Of a stretch of DNA of 64,000 nucleotides, positions 1-13,100 are shown one piece after another. Below the pieces are notes generated by a model. That model saw only the letters and a program-made list of their open reading frames with translations, had not been told where the DNA came from and ran no database searches. Source of the DNA: Trichostrongylus colubriformis (taxonomy: Eukaryota > Nematoda > Chromadorea > Rhabditida > Trichostrongylidae); the NCBI GenBank assembly GCA_963978905.1, contig OZ022258.1, forward strand, positions 26,044,716-26,108,715, given 5' to 3'. Positions within the stretch are counted from its first letter, which is position 1; every line of letters starts with the position of its first letter. The translations under genes were made by a program, and so were the position numbers.

Positions 1-1007
1 AATTTCATCAAGATTGCATATTTTCTTTACCAGATCGTTGGCAAAGTTGTGTAGATTCGAATGGTTTTTCTTTAGACAAATAAAGTTGTGTCTGAGCGAA
101 GTTATGGCGTTTTGAGAAAAAAGTCTGTTTTGGCCATCTATTCTGCACAGACCTAATACGTCACCGCGCTCCATAAGAAGTATGGGGAGGGGGAGGGGAG
201 CTGAATAACACAGACGTGAAGAGAAAACAAAGTAAACTTTTAAATACCCTGAAAATAAAGTATTCCCGGTCTTTGGCTTCGATGAGCTTGCAGCTTGAAA
301 GTGAGCTTTTTTACAAGTTACCAGGCTATAATATCATTCGTGAGGTTCCTGTTACTATGAGAACTTCCTCTATTCTTCCTTATCGCAGTCGATATCCTAC
401 GTCTTATACCCGCGCTGCCGCTCTAAAGCGCTACCGTTGCGGTGCTACCTGAACCGTGAATGGGTGTAGGCCCCTTGTGGTTCTTCAGCATTTAGTGCTC
501 ACCCTCGCACCGCCGTGGTTTCACACATTTTTCCTTTGCGGAAGGGCCTCCCGAGGTACTCCATTATCGTAAACTAAGCCTTCAACAAAAATTTACGATG
601 GTAAGCAATAAGTGTGGGCGGTACCCCGCAATGAGGGTGATGTCATCCTGCTGTGGACAATATTTACCTGTGCCTAAAAGGTGGAGCAACTCCTTTTTTC
701 CTCCGACTTGAGCGAAAATATACTCCTGAGTGTGCAGATTGGATTAGATTTTTGTTTACCCACTTCTCGAAGATCCATCTTAGATGCTCAGATGAGCAGA
801 TTTTTCATAAGATGTCCTCCTTATTGCGGTAGCACCGCTCAGACAGTCTGGGTTCATTTTCAAAACTTCTCCAACAATCAGAAAGCAGTTAAAACCACAC
901 CAGTCTGTACACGGAAAGGCCCTTGAAATGCGTCTGATAGACAATGTATAATAGAAAATGGTTGCTACTTAGTATGCTCTCACAAGTTTTTAGATCTATT
1001 TTCACAG
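1..1007. other. Upstream intron or intergenic sequence with no recognised gene
   Basis: Only short unsupported reading frames are present. E1 enters in phase 1, so this stretch is probably intronic. The phrase 'accgcgctccat' near 160 recurs near 5370, suggesting repeat-derived DNA. I see no sushi-type cysteine pattern here. Confidence 0.4.
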
Positions 1008-1141
1008 TTATAGTACGATGCGGCCCTCCACCAGAGATACCGTATGCAGTCCACGATGGTTCGTCATTCTCAGGTGAATACGACCTGGAGGCGGAAGTAT
1101 CGTATCTATGCGTACCTGGATATCATAAATTCTCTGCTAAG
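1008..1141 (+). CDS. E1: sushi domain D1, first half
   Basis: The acceptor is TTTTCACAG and the donor is AAG|GTAAAT. The exon enters in phase 1 and leaves in phase 0. It encodes the first Cys in [13 protein letters not shown] and the second in VSYLC, followed by the VPGYHKF turn typical of CCP. Because it enters in phase 1, upstream exons must exist before the window or undetected in 1-1007. Confidence 0.8.
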
Positions 1142-4100
1142 GTAAATTTACATGTCTGCCTGCTTTACTGATTTAGCTGAACTTTTTCTCTCATATGGTG
1201 TTCTCGTGTCGAGAGCACACACACCATAGCCTGAGTCCAATCATCGCTGTGGTTGTATCACTGTTGAACATCAGAGACAGAAGGATCTGTGGATATCTAC
1301 TACCTACAACCTCCTGGTTGAAGAGAAAGTGGTTTGGGGGCTGAACCACACACTACATATAAATTGCGAAGAACAAAGGGCTTATGAAAATCTGTGGAAC
1401 ACTTTCCGGCTGGAACACAACACAATGAGGAACACTATCGCTGAACGGCTCATAACGCTGAACGATCACCAGCATATAAGCTACTTCACGAAACCATCAG
1501 CTGCATGTGATATGATAAGTGAAGTGGCTTTCATCTCAGTACGTACATAGCAGTGCATGTGCTACATTCTAGTCACTCGCTTTCAGACTTCCCTGAGTGT
1601 GGGGAGGGGGGAGTGGTGTATTTTCTGGCATCGGCGAGTTCCAGTGCACCAGTGTAGGATCGTAAAAGGCAAGAATAGTTACTGAGATTGCGTTTCGAGA
1701 AGACTCCTCAGTGATAGCGTATCCTTAACCAACGGCATTGAATTACCAAAGGAGACCTTATTTCGTGGTAGGGAGTCACCCACATACATTATGCCTAGTA
1801 TAAAAATCTCTATTCATTTGAACGAAATGTACTGACTCCGAGGCATAATTCCAACCTTTCCATGATTCAAAAAAATCAAATGAAGGTGAAAGTAAACGGT
1901 GCCTGGAGAGTGAGAAAATAATTAACTGTTACAACATCGATTGTTAGGAATGCACGCTAGTACGCTTAATGGCTGCTATCCGTAAATGAACTTCAGGAGA
2001 AGACCAGACATCACACGACGCTGCGATTGAATGATTCCTCATATTTAGAATTCTGATTCTTCTTTATATGGTGATCAAAGTTTCAGGGTCTCGCACTAGC
2101 GAAATGTCTGCTGAACAGAAAAAATGTAGCTCAGTGGTTTGGGCCAGATTTGAAATGTAAAGGTGAGATTTATTCATTAATTTGATCCTTTTTTGCTAGC
2201 CCAGCGTCATTGATCGGACCTACCGAATGCGTGCAGATGGTGACCAGCGGTGCGATAATAGGCAAATGAGTCCAAGTGTTATGGGATAATCCTTCCTATG
2301 TAGAATATCCTCAGTAACCTTGAGTGCTCCCTTCAGGGGCATTGGTCTCGAGCTGTGTTCTCAACCAGCACTCGAGTATTTCAGCTCTGGCAAACGTTGT
2401 TAATACTTCGATTTTCCACCGTAGGCGAAAATTGATGACCCATTTAAAGACAGTGATACGAATAATTCAGGCCGAATGTGAAAAGATTGCTGAATAAGTA
2501 AGCCGAGGTGCTCAGTGGTATGAATGTGAAGAAGAAACAAAATGAGACGGTCAAAAATCCGTGAGACTAGACCCACTTCGTTAACTACATAGGACACCTC
2601 TAGATAGGAGGAAATTCTGGCGTGAAAAAACGTTTTTGTGCCACTTACCCTTAGTTCGCAGCCGGAATCGTCCATTTTTCGCAGCTTGCTCTATGCACAC
2701 TGTCAAGACACGTTGTCGTTATTGATGAAGTAGTTTATGGATTTATATTCACGTCCAGTTTTCCATTTTACATTTTTTGATGCTTCACAACAATTGAGAC
2801 TCCGCAAATATTTATTCAAGAAACCCAAAAGACCCCGCGAAAGTCTCAAAAGTTTCTGGAATATTTTTGCTATATTTCGGTGTCTAACACCTTCTTCAGG
2901 CCCGCCAAAAAACGTGAGGAGCTTTTTTGCTCCACACGTTTTTTAGCAGGACCTAAAGAACAGTTGAGAAATATAGCAAAAATATTCCAGAAACTTTTGA
3001 GACCTTCGAGGGGTTTTTAGAGTTTTTTGAATAAATATTTGCGGAGTCTCAATTGTTGTGAAACTTTTAGATATCCATGAGACTCCGCAACAGTACCATT
3101 AAAGTATTTTTTGATGCGATTATCACGAGAGAGAGCTGAAAAATTGAGGAACGTGGTGTCGCTGGATAAGCCACTGTACCGCCGGAATTGACAACCCGCT
3201 TACCTAGTGCTTTGAGCAAGCCTTGGCGAGCATCTAAGCTAACCACTTCAGCAAGCTCAAAGGAATCGTGCATAGCTATCCAAGGGGTTTTATTTCCTCT
3301 CAAACTCACTGTTTTTGACACGATAATCAAGCAGAGCAGTAAAAAGAACCAAGAACAAGCTGCCTATGTTGTTTCAAGGCAAAAATCGAAAATCTGGAAG
3401 AGCAGCAATCTACATTTGAAATCCCCCACCGACCCACCTTTCCATAGTTGTCGGTGAAGAGAGGCACAGTTCAGTGTTGTGCTGCCAGCGTTGATTTGCT
3501 TCCCCCACTGCATCACCCATTTCGGAACAACCACGTATTTGCCCTACAACCCACGTGGTCTATCTCAGGATACCGCGAGGGCGAAACTGGAGATGTATCT
3601 GTGCCAGATTTTGATTTTTCGCGTGGACTTTGCAGGTGGTCCCTAGTGAACTGTTACAACATATGTACTATCCATGTGAAGGAATAAAGAATAAAACCTC
3701 CGGGGAGGGTTCCTTTAAAAAAGGACAGGATGTCAAGTGGTTTACCATGGAAGCAAACATAGATTTTGTATTTGTAATGCTGAGCTTTTAGCGCGATCCT
3801 GTCCGGATCCTGGTAATCTGGAGAATGGCATTCGTGATGGTGATGTATTCGAGTATCCACACACCATAGCATACCACTGCCATCCCGGCTTTCTTCTACT
3901 GGGCCCGACAACAAGAAAATGTGAAAGCAACGGCGAATGGTCGGATGAACCTCCAATATGTCAGGGTTAGTTACCATTGCTTGTATCTTTTCAAATCCCA
4001 GATATGAATTTCATTCAATGGAATGTTTCATGTTTCTATGACAGTTTCGACTTTCTACTTCGGCTTCCTGCCGTATCTCACTCCAAAGAGTACTGCACAA

Positions 4101-7100
4101 CGATTGAAGATGGTTGTGAATAGATGAGCCACCACTGTTTCACGGCATTTCCTTGTTCATTTGCCCAGCACCCCAAGCAGGGTCAAGCCTCCGTTGAGGA
4201 ATCTTCAACAGGGAGGGTCGTATTCGGTCCGTTAGGAGGGGGGGGGGGGGGGTCGCAATTGTTGAGGTAGGCAGTGATCAGCAAAATTTCTCAGGCTCAG
4301 GGTCCAAAGTGTATGGGGAGAAGTGATTAAGTTGATTAAATGGGTTCGAACCCAAAACTAGTTTACTTAATCATCATGGAAACCTCATGCATGGCGCAAT
4401 CCACAACGAAACCGGCCAGTACCAATAACTCTTTCGTTGGTCTGCTAACACCGAAACCACGTACAGAGACACCTCCGGAATTCACCGAAAAGCCGTGGAA
4501 AGCGATATCTATCGACGGGTACCACCGTGGATGGACACTCGAGAAACAATGGGATGAAAACGAGAAATTAGCTGATATGGACTTCTTCCATATCTTACTA
4601 CGATCGCCAGTACGTAATCTAGTGTTGGCGGCCACTATGCGGACCGGAAAAACGTTTGTATTCATTGAGAATGTGGATGGAATCCTCATGCATGGCGCAC
4701 CCCACAGAAAATCTGACCGACGCTTTTCGCCTTCCCGCTAGGCCTCCGAGAGTGAAGGATGCATACTGGAAAAATTTCAGCAACAATGAATTGATTTTTG
4801 GGAAGATCGTGGGAAGATCTCGCAAATTCGACGAAAAAAAGTTTCCTCAACTGGCTTTTCTGAATTTTTCTTGCTTCTTTCTGAAGATATAGCATAGCTC
4901 AGGTAGTCATTCGAAAGCGGCAACCTAGCAGACCCAGCTTCATCAAAACGAACTCTTATGGTTAAGCTTGAAGGGAGTTATGGCCATTTCCTTGAAACAC
5001 TTCGAAATTTTCCTCATTAAATCCTGTTCAACCTTCCCTCAAACTGACTTCCTTCGTTTTGAAGATATGGCATGGTTCAGGTAGTCATTCGAAAACGGCA
5101 ACCTAGCAGACCCTGCTTCACCAAAACGAACTCATGTGGTTAAGCTTGAAGGAAGTTTTGGCCATTTCCGTAAAACACTTCGAAATTTTCCTCATCAAAT
5201 CCTCATCTGGAAACCCATATCGAGAACTAAGCAACCATTGGAGCAAGCAAGTGGCCAATAGATAGGTCAAAGGGAGTTATTAGGAAAACAGTTTACAGCT
5301 GTTTGAAAGTTGGGCTCTAGGTAAAGTTTGAAGTATTTCCAAAATGTTGGAATTTAATATGGGGAAGATACCGCGCTCCATCGTGATCGCCGCGTCGCAC
5401 GTCGCCTGAAATGAAATTAAAAGCCGATGATGCCCGCTTCAGATCGATTTTTTAATTTTTATTTACTACTCTACTCATCGCCGATTACTCTCCTTTTGTG
5501 TATATTTCGCTAAGGCGAGTGTAAAGAATCCTCTAGCTCGAAAATTAGTTTTCTTGAGCAGTAAACGACCATTTCGTAGGATCAGGTTTTTGACTTTATA
5601 TAACCTAGGTATTATCCATCAAACATCCATCAAACATCAAACAGCTGTCCATCTAACATTCTATCTTTGTTGCAAGACCTTTGGATAAGTTCCTTGTCCA
5701 GAGTCATGAACTAGTACATGTACTGTTATCTTACTGCTACAGTCGCACCTCTTGCGACTGTACTGACCGAGCCTACTTAGTTTAGATGCTATCTAGTTTT
5801 TGGTGCTTTCTTTTTTTTAACAGTTTCTGTACGGTGAGAATTGTTTGTGCTATCTAATGACGTATTGGCGCAGTAGCTTTTATCACTGTCTCTCAAAACC
5901 AACAAGCACAGATTAATCAGCGTCTTCAGCACAAATATGACATTCATTTTTGAGTTGGCGTCGTTGCGCCCGAGTGATGTGATCATTTTGTGTAGCCTAG
6001 CGTTCCCATCAAGTAAGTAGTAGTAGAGAGGATTCTGACAATTATAGCAATACATAGAAGGCGTTAGTTGGACCAAAAAGTGTTTTTTGTTGTGGCTTTC
6101 AATTTCTTTCGAAGGCTTGTGCGAACAGGCATCTACTCTTGTCAGCGGCACTAGTTTTTCGAAGGCTTGTGTCATCTGGGGTGAGAGGGAAAGGGAGGGA
6201 GGGAGTTGATTATGTTCCCCACCTTTCGATCGCAGAAAGTTCTTTCGGGGTGGGAAGAAGGGAGGGAGGGCGTTTTCTTCGCCACGCGAAGCTGTTTTTT
6301 GAGAAAAACCATGTTACCATTAGAAAAACCTTTATTGATATGCAACAGATTGTAGCAAATTGAAAAATAACAATAACAGACGTAAAAGAGGGGGTTCGTA
6401 TTGAGACCCCCTTTTTTTTGGGGGGGGGGTCGTATTTTTTGAAAATTTTCCTCATCTGGACGCTTGACCCTGACCCCAAGTAAATGAGGTAGTCGTCGTC
6501 GTCGTTGAAGGAGCCTCACGCTTCTCGACCACACCTTCCCACATACGAGAATGGGTCAAAACACCCTCCAGCCACCTTACATCCATAACGATCACCTTCG
6601 GCAATCCTTTAACGAGCGCGCCTGTCAGCTGCTATCTTAATGTTCGTACTATACGTCAGCCTTTGTACACAATATTAGCCCCGGTGCCTGGAAAAATATT
6701 TTAGTGAAGTTTGTATTTGGAAAAATCCCTTCGCATTTTGTTTACTTGTCGAACGACACTCTCAGCACGAGTGCTCTAACGTAGAAACGAGTTTTTGTTG
6801 ACGCTATCACGGAAAGCTCAACGATATCACCTGTTTCTCCTTGCTGAAGTTGTCTTCACCTATAAACTTTCTGCCTTTTCTTAGCATTTCACAATGATTC
6901 GCAAGCATCCTTCGCCTCAAGGAATTCGCTCCGACTAGTGACAGGTGTGGTCGGAGTCGGTGCGGGTTCGGGTCAGACTTAACGCCGTGTTTCACAACAT
7001 TCTCTTGCTCTTTGGCCAAAGTTTATATATGCTCTCAACAGAGCGGTTGCTGCTCTACCAAAAGGTGCAGTTTGTTTTTCGACTCCGGTTGACATGGGAT

Positions 7101-10100
7101 CTCTGTGAGGTTTGGCAAGTCTGGAGGAAAAATTGCGCTTACGGCCTCTCCTCTGCTCCACTTAACATCGAAGCCAAGAAATATATGCATATACGTTTCT
7201 ATGGAGCTTTCTCAGCTATAAAATAGTGCTATTTGTTATTCATAATTTGATTACTCATTGCTCTTGATGATCAGAAATGGAGAAGTTTGTAGACAAAAAT
7301 CTGCACTTTTGACACCGCCAAGTCCAAAAAAAGCCTACACTATTTGCGCCTGATCGAATCACATGAGAGGAATAATACATCAGTGATAAGCCAACGAGGT
7401 TGTTAGGTGGAATATTTATTAACGGCCTGACGTTTCGACAGGATCCTCTTCCTCGAAGGCCCAATCCACCACCGTACGAGTGGAACAACTCCACTCCGAG
7501 CGAGTTTGTTGTAATTAGTGATGTTCACTGTCCTCGAATCCTGTCGAAAAGCCAGGCTGTTAATAAACATTCCACCTAACAACCTCGTTGGCACAACGGA
7601 TAGAACATCTCATACAATATCGACGCCGAGGTTATACGAAAAGAGAAGTTGGAACCTCAATGATTAGCCTTATTGCTACCAGGAGGCACCAGGAGGTCTC
7701 GGCTGGGTGGGCGGAGCCTCCGAGCAAGTGCCCACCCCATCGTCCGCCGAGGTCGGAGATGCATTGTAAGAATAGAAAATTACGTAAACAGTTCCACCCT
7801 CCGTTCCTAATCGCAGCGGACCTCGGGACAGGACTTTTATTCAAAGGCCCACCCGGCCAGAAATTTGAGGAGCTGTGTCTTATGTTAGCCGAATTCTCCT
7901 TTTTCGCGTGGAACTTGGCATGCGGCCCTATTAGATAAAAACAACATAAACATGCATGTGGGTAACAAAGGCACTCTTTTTTCCGTGGGTGATTCCTCTG
8001 AAGTCTTTAGCCCAGTGGAACTCTTTGGTAAAACCTTGATTTTTAGCGGAACAGGGTAGGTGCCAGAAAAGCGGGTTTATACTGAGTACTCATTTCCAGA
8101 CCTCAGAAGTATGAACAATGAAAGTATACAAACAACGGATGGCTTTTTTGTAGAACAAAATGTGCTCAATCGAATGCATACATGCGTATACCTCTTGAGC
8201 GCGATGGCAGGCGAAAAAGAGATAGCGAAAGTGCGCGTTTTTAATGAGTATTCCATTACTATGCTTCAAAAGCAACAAACATTTGAGTGATTCGAGATAG
8301 CAAACAGCTCGGAATACGTATATATTTCACCTCGATGGTAGACGAAAAGAACATGCCGAATGTGCAAATTTTTGTCTTCTGGTTACTACCTTTTCTGAAC
8401 TTCGTACCTGTTAAACAATTGAAAAATTCAAAAACAAATGAAATTGTTCCGTAGAGCAGAAGAAGCTCTATAATGTGTGTATGACTTTGTCGGAAGATAA
8501 AGAAAATGTTGTGCAACACAGGGAACAAAGAACGGCACGAACTCATTACACAACTTGATAGGTAAGTCCCTGTGATGGGCAACTACTAGCCGAGTTTCAC
8601 GGTTTTCTGAAGTAAATTCTCCTAGTGCGTGGATGAAATTGGCTTACTGTGTAACGGGCTGCTTCATTTTTGTTGTTTTTGAATAACTCCTTATTTACCT
8701 ATTTACTGTGTCAACATACCATCTACATTATTATGAAAGCATTATGAATCAACCCGCACAAATCAACAAGTTGAGTCATGATCGTTTTACAGCTACGGAG
8801 TGTACACGTCCTCCTGATCCTCTGCATGGACGAGTTCTCGGCACATCTTTAACCTATCAATCTACCGTAACATACTCTTGCAAGGAGGGATATAGATTGG
8901 TAGGGCAAGTACAGCGTATCTGTCTCGCAGAGGGCACCTGGGCAGGGGTAGCACCAAAGTGCGAAGGTAAGCAGGTTGAGTATTTCACATAAATCGTCCC
9001 ACATATGGTACATTTCCAGAAATTCGCTGTCCAAATCTACCCACTCTTAATAATGGATATATCGAAGGAGGTGATACGTATTATGGGGCCACAGTTACGT
9101 TCAGGTGAGTTGTTCTAAGTTCTAAACACAGTAGACAGTTTCCTGAGGACTTTCTAAGGGGTAAATTTGGCAGCTTACGGGTAGTATGTGTGGAGTATGA
9201 CAGTGAAGTTGCTCAGTAGTGCAACAGTAAAGAAAGAACGAAATGAAACGATAAAAAACGCAGCAAATGCGGGCCTGAAAACCCTTCTGCATACACTGAG
9301 GGGTGAATACAGACCGCGGGCGACCAAGGCTCGTAACCATTCGCAATAGCCAACCGCTCAACGTGAAGCACAAGCGAACGAGACCGCGGTAAAGATCTCA
9401 GGGCGCGCTTTCTCAGTGCACGATTTACCTCAGGTTATCTCTTAACTCGAATGTTCGTGTACAGAGTACATGTCTTCCCAAATTTCATTCCCCCCTTACT
9501 CCCAGCAGTGCCTTAAACCCGTTGACGACCGTGTGACAGCACGTCCTGTCACACCATGCTGGCCGCGTGAGACCGTATGACAAGATGTTGTGTCACAGTC
9601 TTCTATAGTCCATTTGGAAAAAAACTGATTGGGCGTGTCCCACGGACTTGGGTGAATGGCAAGAGTGAGAGTGTGTGGCGGGGTGAGAGAATTGAGAGAG
9701 TTTGATACACGTTCATACAAATCCGTAGGACACGCCCAATCAGTTTTTCTGAAATGGACTGCAACTAATACTTGAAGCTTCTTTTCAAACATTTATTTGA
9801 TCTTTTTATTATGTGTACTTCAAAGATAAAGGGTTTTAGGCAAAGCTTGGTCAAAGAAAAAAATTTTGGTGAATTTGAGCCTCCAGATAAAGAGACAAAT
9901 AACGACAACTAAACACATTTCTTGGCTATTTTGAAAACAATACAAAAATAGTATTTCCTGCAACGGGTACAGTCTCTTGTGGCATGAGATGCAGCGTATA
10001 TGCGTCCTTGAATTTTGCACATTTCTTCATGCAGCTAGAGCATCATCTGCGAGCATTCGCTTCACTCTCGTATAACCCATCGAGTCGGGGTAGGGGTTCT

Positions 10101-13100
10101 TCATCGCAATCAGTAATGACTCTACAGGCTCGAATTGTAACCATTCAGTTTGATCTCAGTAGTCTTGCTTCTACAGCACCTAACACAGGAGTTGATCACC
10201 GCAGTCTGCGTCAAGAGATGTAAGAAAAGCTTGATGTTCCACTTGATGGTCTTTCTCGCGAAAGGTGTGCAAGACGCCGTTTGGTCACTCAAATCCACGA
10301 ACCCTTTCATCTTATTGTAGTCCTCCACGACAGTCGCTCATTCTTCGCAATGAATTACTGTCATGCTTCGTCTACAGCATGTGAATGTCGCGCTTATCCT
10401 TCCATTTCAGAATCATCATACCTCCCTGCTTTTGCTGAAAGCAACGTTCACCTCGCATCAGCTTCTTATTCTTATTCATCTGAGGTAATCCTCTTCTGTT
10501 CCTCCTTGGGGTTCCGATCAATTAGGTTTTTTTTTCTTAAGCAAAGCCTTAGCCAACGGTAAGCTAGTGTGCCAGTTGTCAGTACACAAGTCAAGCTCTT
10601 GATCTAAGTAGCCCTTCATTAGCTCCAAGGTGACAGAATCGGCGAGAGATCCACCTGTTGACTTCTTTTGCCCACCGTCAACTTTGATACTCGATGTGTC
10701 GAAAAGTCTCATGCCATATCTATAGCGTTTTGATGGGATATACTATCGGAAGAGAACTCGACTCTAAATGGCATCAGTGATACAAACTGTTTCCTGATCT
10801 GTACATGTTACCAAACAACTTGCTGAGCTCTTTCAAGAATGGGTGAATCTTATACAATCGGAAACTTGTAACTGCTCCTTCGTTGTTGGCAAAACGATGA
10901 TAAGTAAGCAAGGTTTAATCTTTCTCTGCTCATCAAAATGCCAGCGATGGCATGATTTCCCAATCCCGCTCTTGTAGACCAGTAATATCTCAACTCAGGT
11001 GAGCGAACGAATCCCGAATCCCGAAAACAAAATCCGAAGCGAACGAATTGTAGGCACAGACCGATAAATTTCTTGATTTCGTCTGCATAAGTATCAGTCC
11101 AGTCGCCCTCCTTCTTCTCACCATAACGCTTGGCCTCCGTCACCGCTATATCCATAAGTTGTTCATTTGGAGATGTTCGGTTGAAAACGATCGGTTTAAC
11201 GCACGTGAACAATCATGATGGCAGCCGCACTCCTCCCTAAATATCAGGTTGTTGCGAAATTAATTTCGGAAATGGACCGCATACTTCAAACTACTATAAC
11301 TCAGTTAAACACAATCGAAGTAAAAACCATCAGAATCTACACACTTTTGCCAACGAACAGGCAATAAATCTAAGCCTTCACTATTCACCACTGCTGGCCC
11401 GCCTCTATTCACCACCGCCGGCCACAACATCACGAGAATAAACGAAGTCAAGGAAGGCACATTCAACATCGTCTAAATTAGTAAGTTGTTTCTGACGCAG
11501 ATGAGGATTGAGGGCTCGAAAAAAGTGATAGTCTGTTGAGGAAAGATCGGGAGAATACGCTGGGTGAGGGAGAACTTCTATACCCAAGTGGGTCAATTTT
11601 TGCCGAGTGATTTGTGAGGTGTGTGGCCTTGCGTTGTGCTGCAACAGGATCGGCCCTCCTCTATTCACCACTGCCGGCTTCAATTTTTGCAACTTTCTAA
11701 ACATTTGCTCCAGATCACAACAGTAAGACTCTGCTGTGACTGGGTGACCAGGTTGCAAGAAACTGTAATGGACTACACCTTTACAACACCACCACACAGT
11801 AACCATAACCTTTTTAGGGTGAAGGTCGGGTTCAGGAAAAGTTTTTGGAGGAGCATCCTTATCTACCCAGACTAATCCCCGCTTCCTGTTATCCTAAAGA
11901 ACCAATTTTTCATCTAAAGTTATAATACTGTTCGCAAATGGCTCATTTTTATGGCGAACTAGGAGATTAGAGCAGGTGTGGAAACGTGCCAGACGCTGCT
12001 CATCGGTCAGGTCATGAGGCACCCACTTCGACATCTTCTTCACCTTGCCGATTGTCGGCAAATGTCTGGCCACTGTAGAGTAATGTACGCCTAGGTCTTC
12101 TGCTAACGTACGAGTATTCGTCTCCGGATTTGCTTCTACGGCTATCCTTAAATCTTGATCATTAAGCGATGACCTGCGGCCGCGACCCGACTTCTCTTCG
12201 AGATCAAAATCGCCAGAAGCAAATTTTTTAAACCAGAGCTCCACTGTTCGTTCGCAAGGACAATTCGTCCCAAAAACACTGCTGAGATTACGAGCTGCCT
12301 TCGCTGCGGAGTGTTCCAATTTAGACTCATAAAGCATGATGACTCGATAGTCGCGTCGGTTCATGATTATACGCAGCCCTGGAAAAGGCCGGCTGGAAAA
12401 CATAGAGCGACATTCATAGAAGTTTCTGAAAGAGAAGAAAAAAACCACCAAATGGTATGCCTGGCGTTCCTTGGGATGGAATAGTTCAGGGTAAAAAATC
12501 TACTTATTTATACATACCTTGAAACCGAAATTAATTTTGCATTAATCTAATACGTACCTATCACACGCCTGAACCTCCCTCTCCCAGAAGACCCCGTCTT
12601 CACCTTCTCCTCCTTCATCTTCTTCGGTTTCGGAGTCTTCTTCCTTTCCATCGATTGGAACAACAAGAACGTCTCCCTCTCCATTGACTTCGATTTTGAC
12701 CGTCTGATCAAATTCATCATCACTTTCTAGTAGCAGTCTGCTGAAATTTTTATTAAATTCACTTTCATCCTCAGAGTTATCCACTCTCATCTGAAACGGG
12801 AAAGATTAACACAAGTGAATTCTACACATCATCATAAATACAGACAGGAAACTCAATCACAATGCAAAAATGTGAAAAATGAAAGCCCTTCAAAAAAGGT
12901 GTTCCTGTGGGACAGTGTGACACAACGTCATGTCACACACCGAGCGCGGGAAAATCGCGCGCGGTCCCACGCTCTGGATAAGTGAAAGTGTTGGGGTCGT
13001 CAACGTGTTAATCTAGGCGACGGCACGCGACGAATTTCGTGGTCAGTGATCGTGCATTATACTTCAGTAGCAGGTGGCTGCAAGTGCTCGGAGTATAAAA

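Larger units (their letters stand above)
3966..8792. other. 4.8-kb intron between E3 and E4
   Basis: It contains a poly-G tract near 4240, the tandem repeat at 4853-5210, another poly-G near 6420, a palindromic Penelope-type end at 7405-7590 and a truncated palindromic element at 7689-7998. The ORF at 4340-4741 reads openly on both strands and shares words such as ATGCATGGCG and CCGGCCAG with 19100-19140, so it is probably repeat sequence rather than an exon. Confidence 0.5.
9513..13011 (-). mobile_element. piggyBac-like DNA transposon, interrupted by a mariner
   Basis: The element is bounded by TTAA at 9513-9516 and 13008-13011, the piggyBac target site, with inverted ends ACCCGTTGACGACC and GGTCGTCAACGTGT. 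The - strand has fragments of a DDE_Tnp_1_7 transposase: an acidic N-terminus at 12542-12790, then [24 protein letters not shown] and [15 protein letters not shown] at 10850-11212, then [16 protein letters not shown] near 10560, and [12 protein letters not shown] at about 10320 with [12 protein letters not shown] near 10230. A mariner lies between the N-terminal and central parts. The coding region is broken by frameshifts, so it is inactive. The element is inside the E5-E6 intron of the sushi gene. Confidence 0.88.

Noticed and set aside
4340..4741. 133-codon + strand ORF
   Set aside because: The region is open on both strands, shares words with other repeat sequence near 19100, has no domain signature and does not fit the sushi gene phase.
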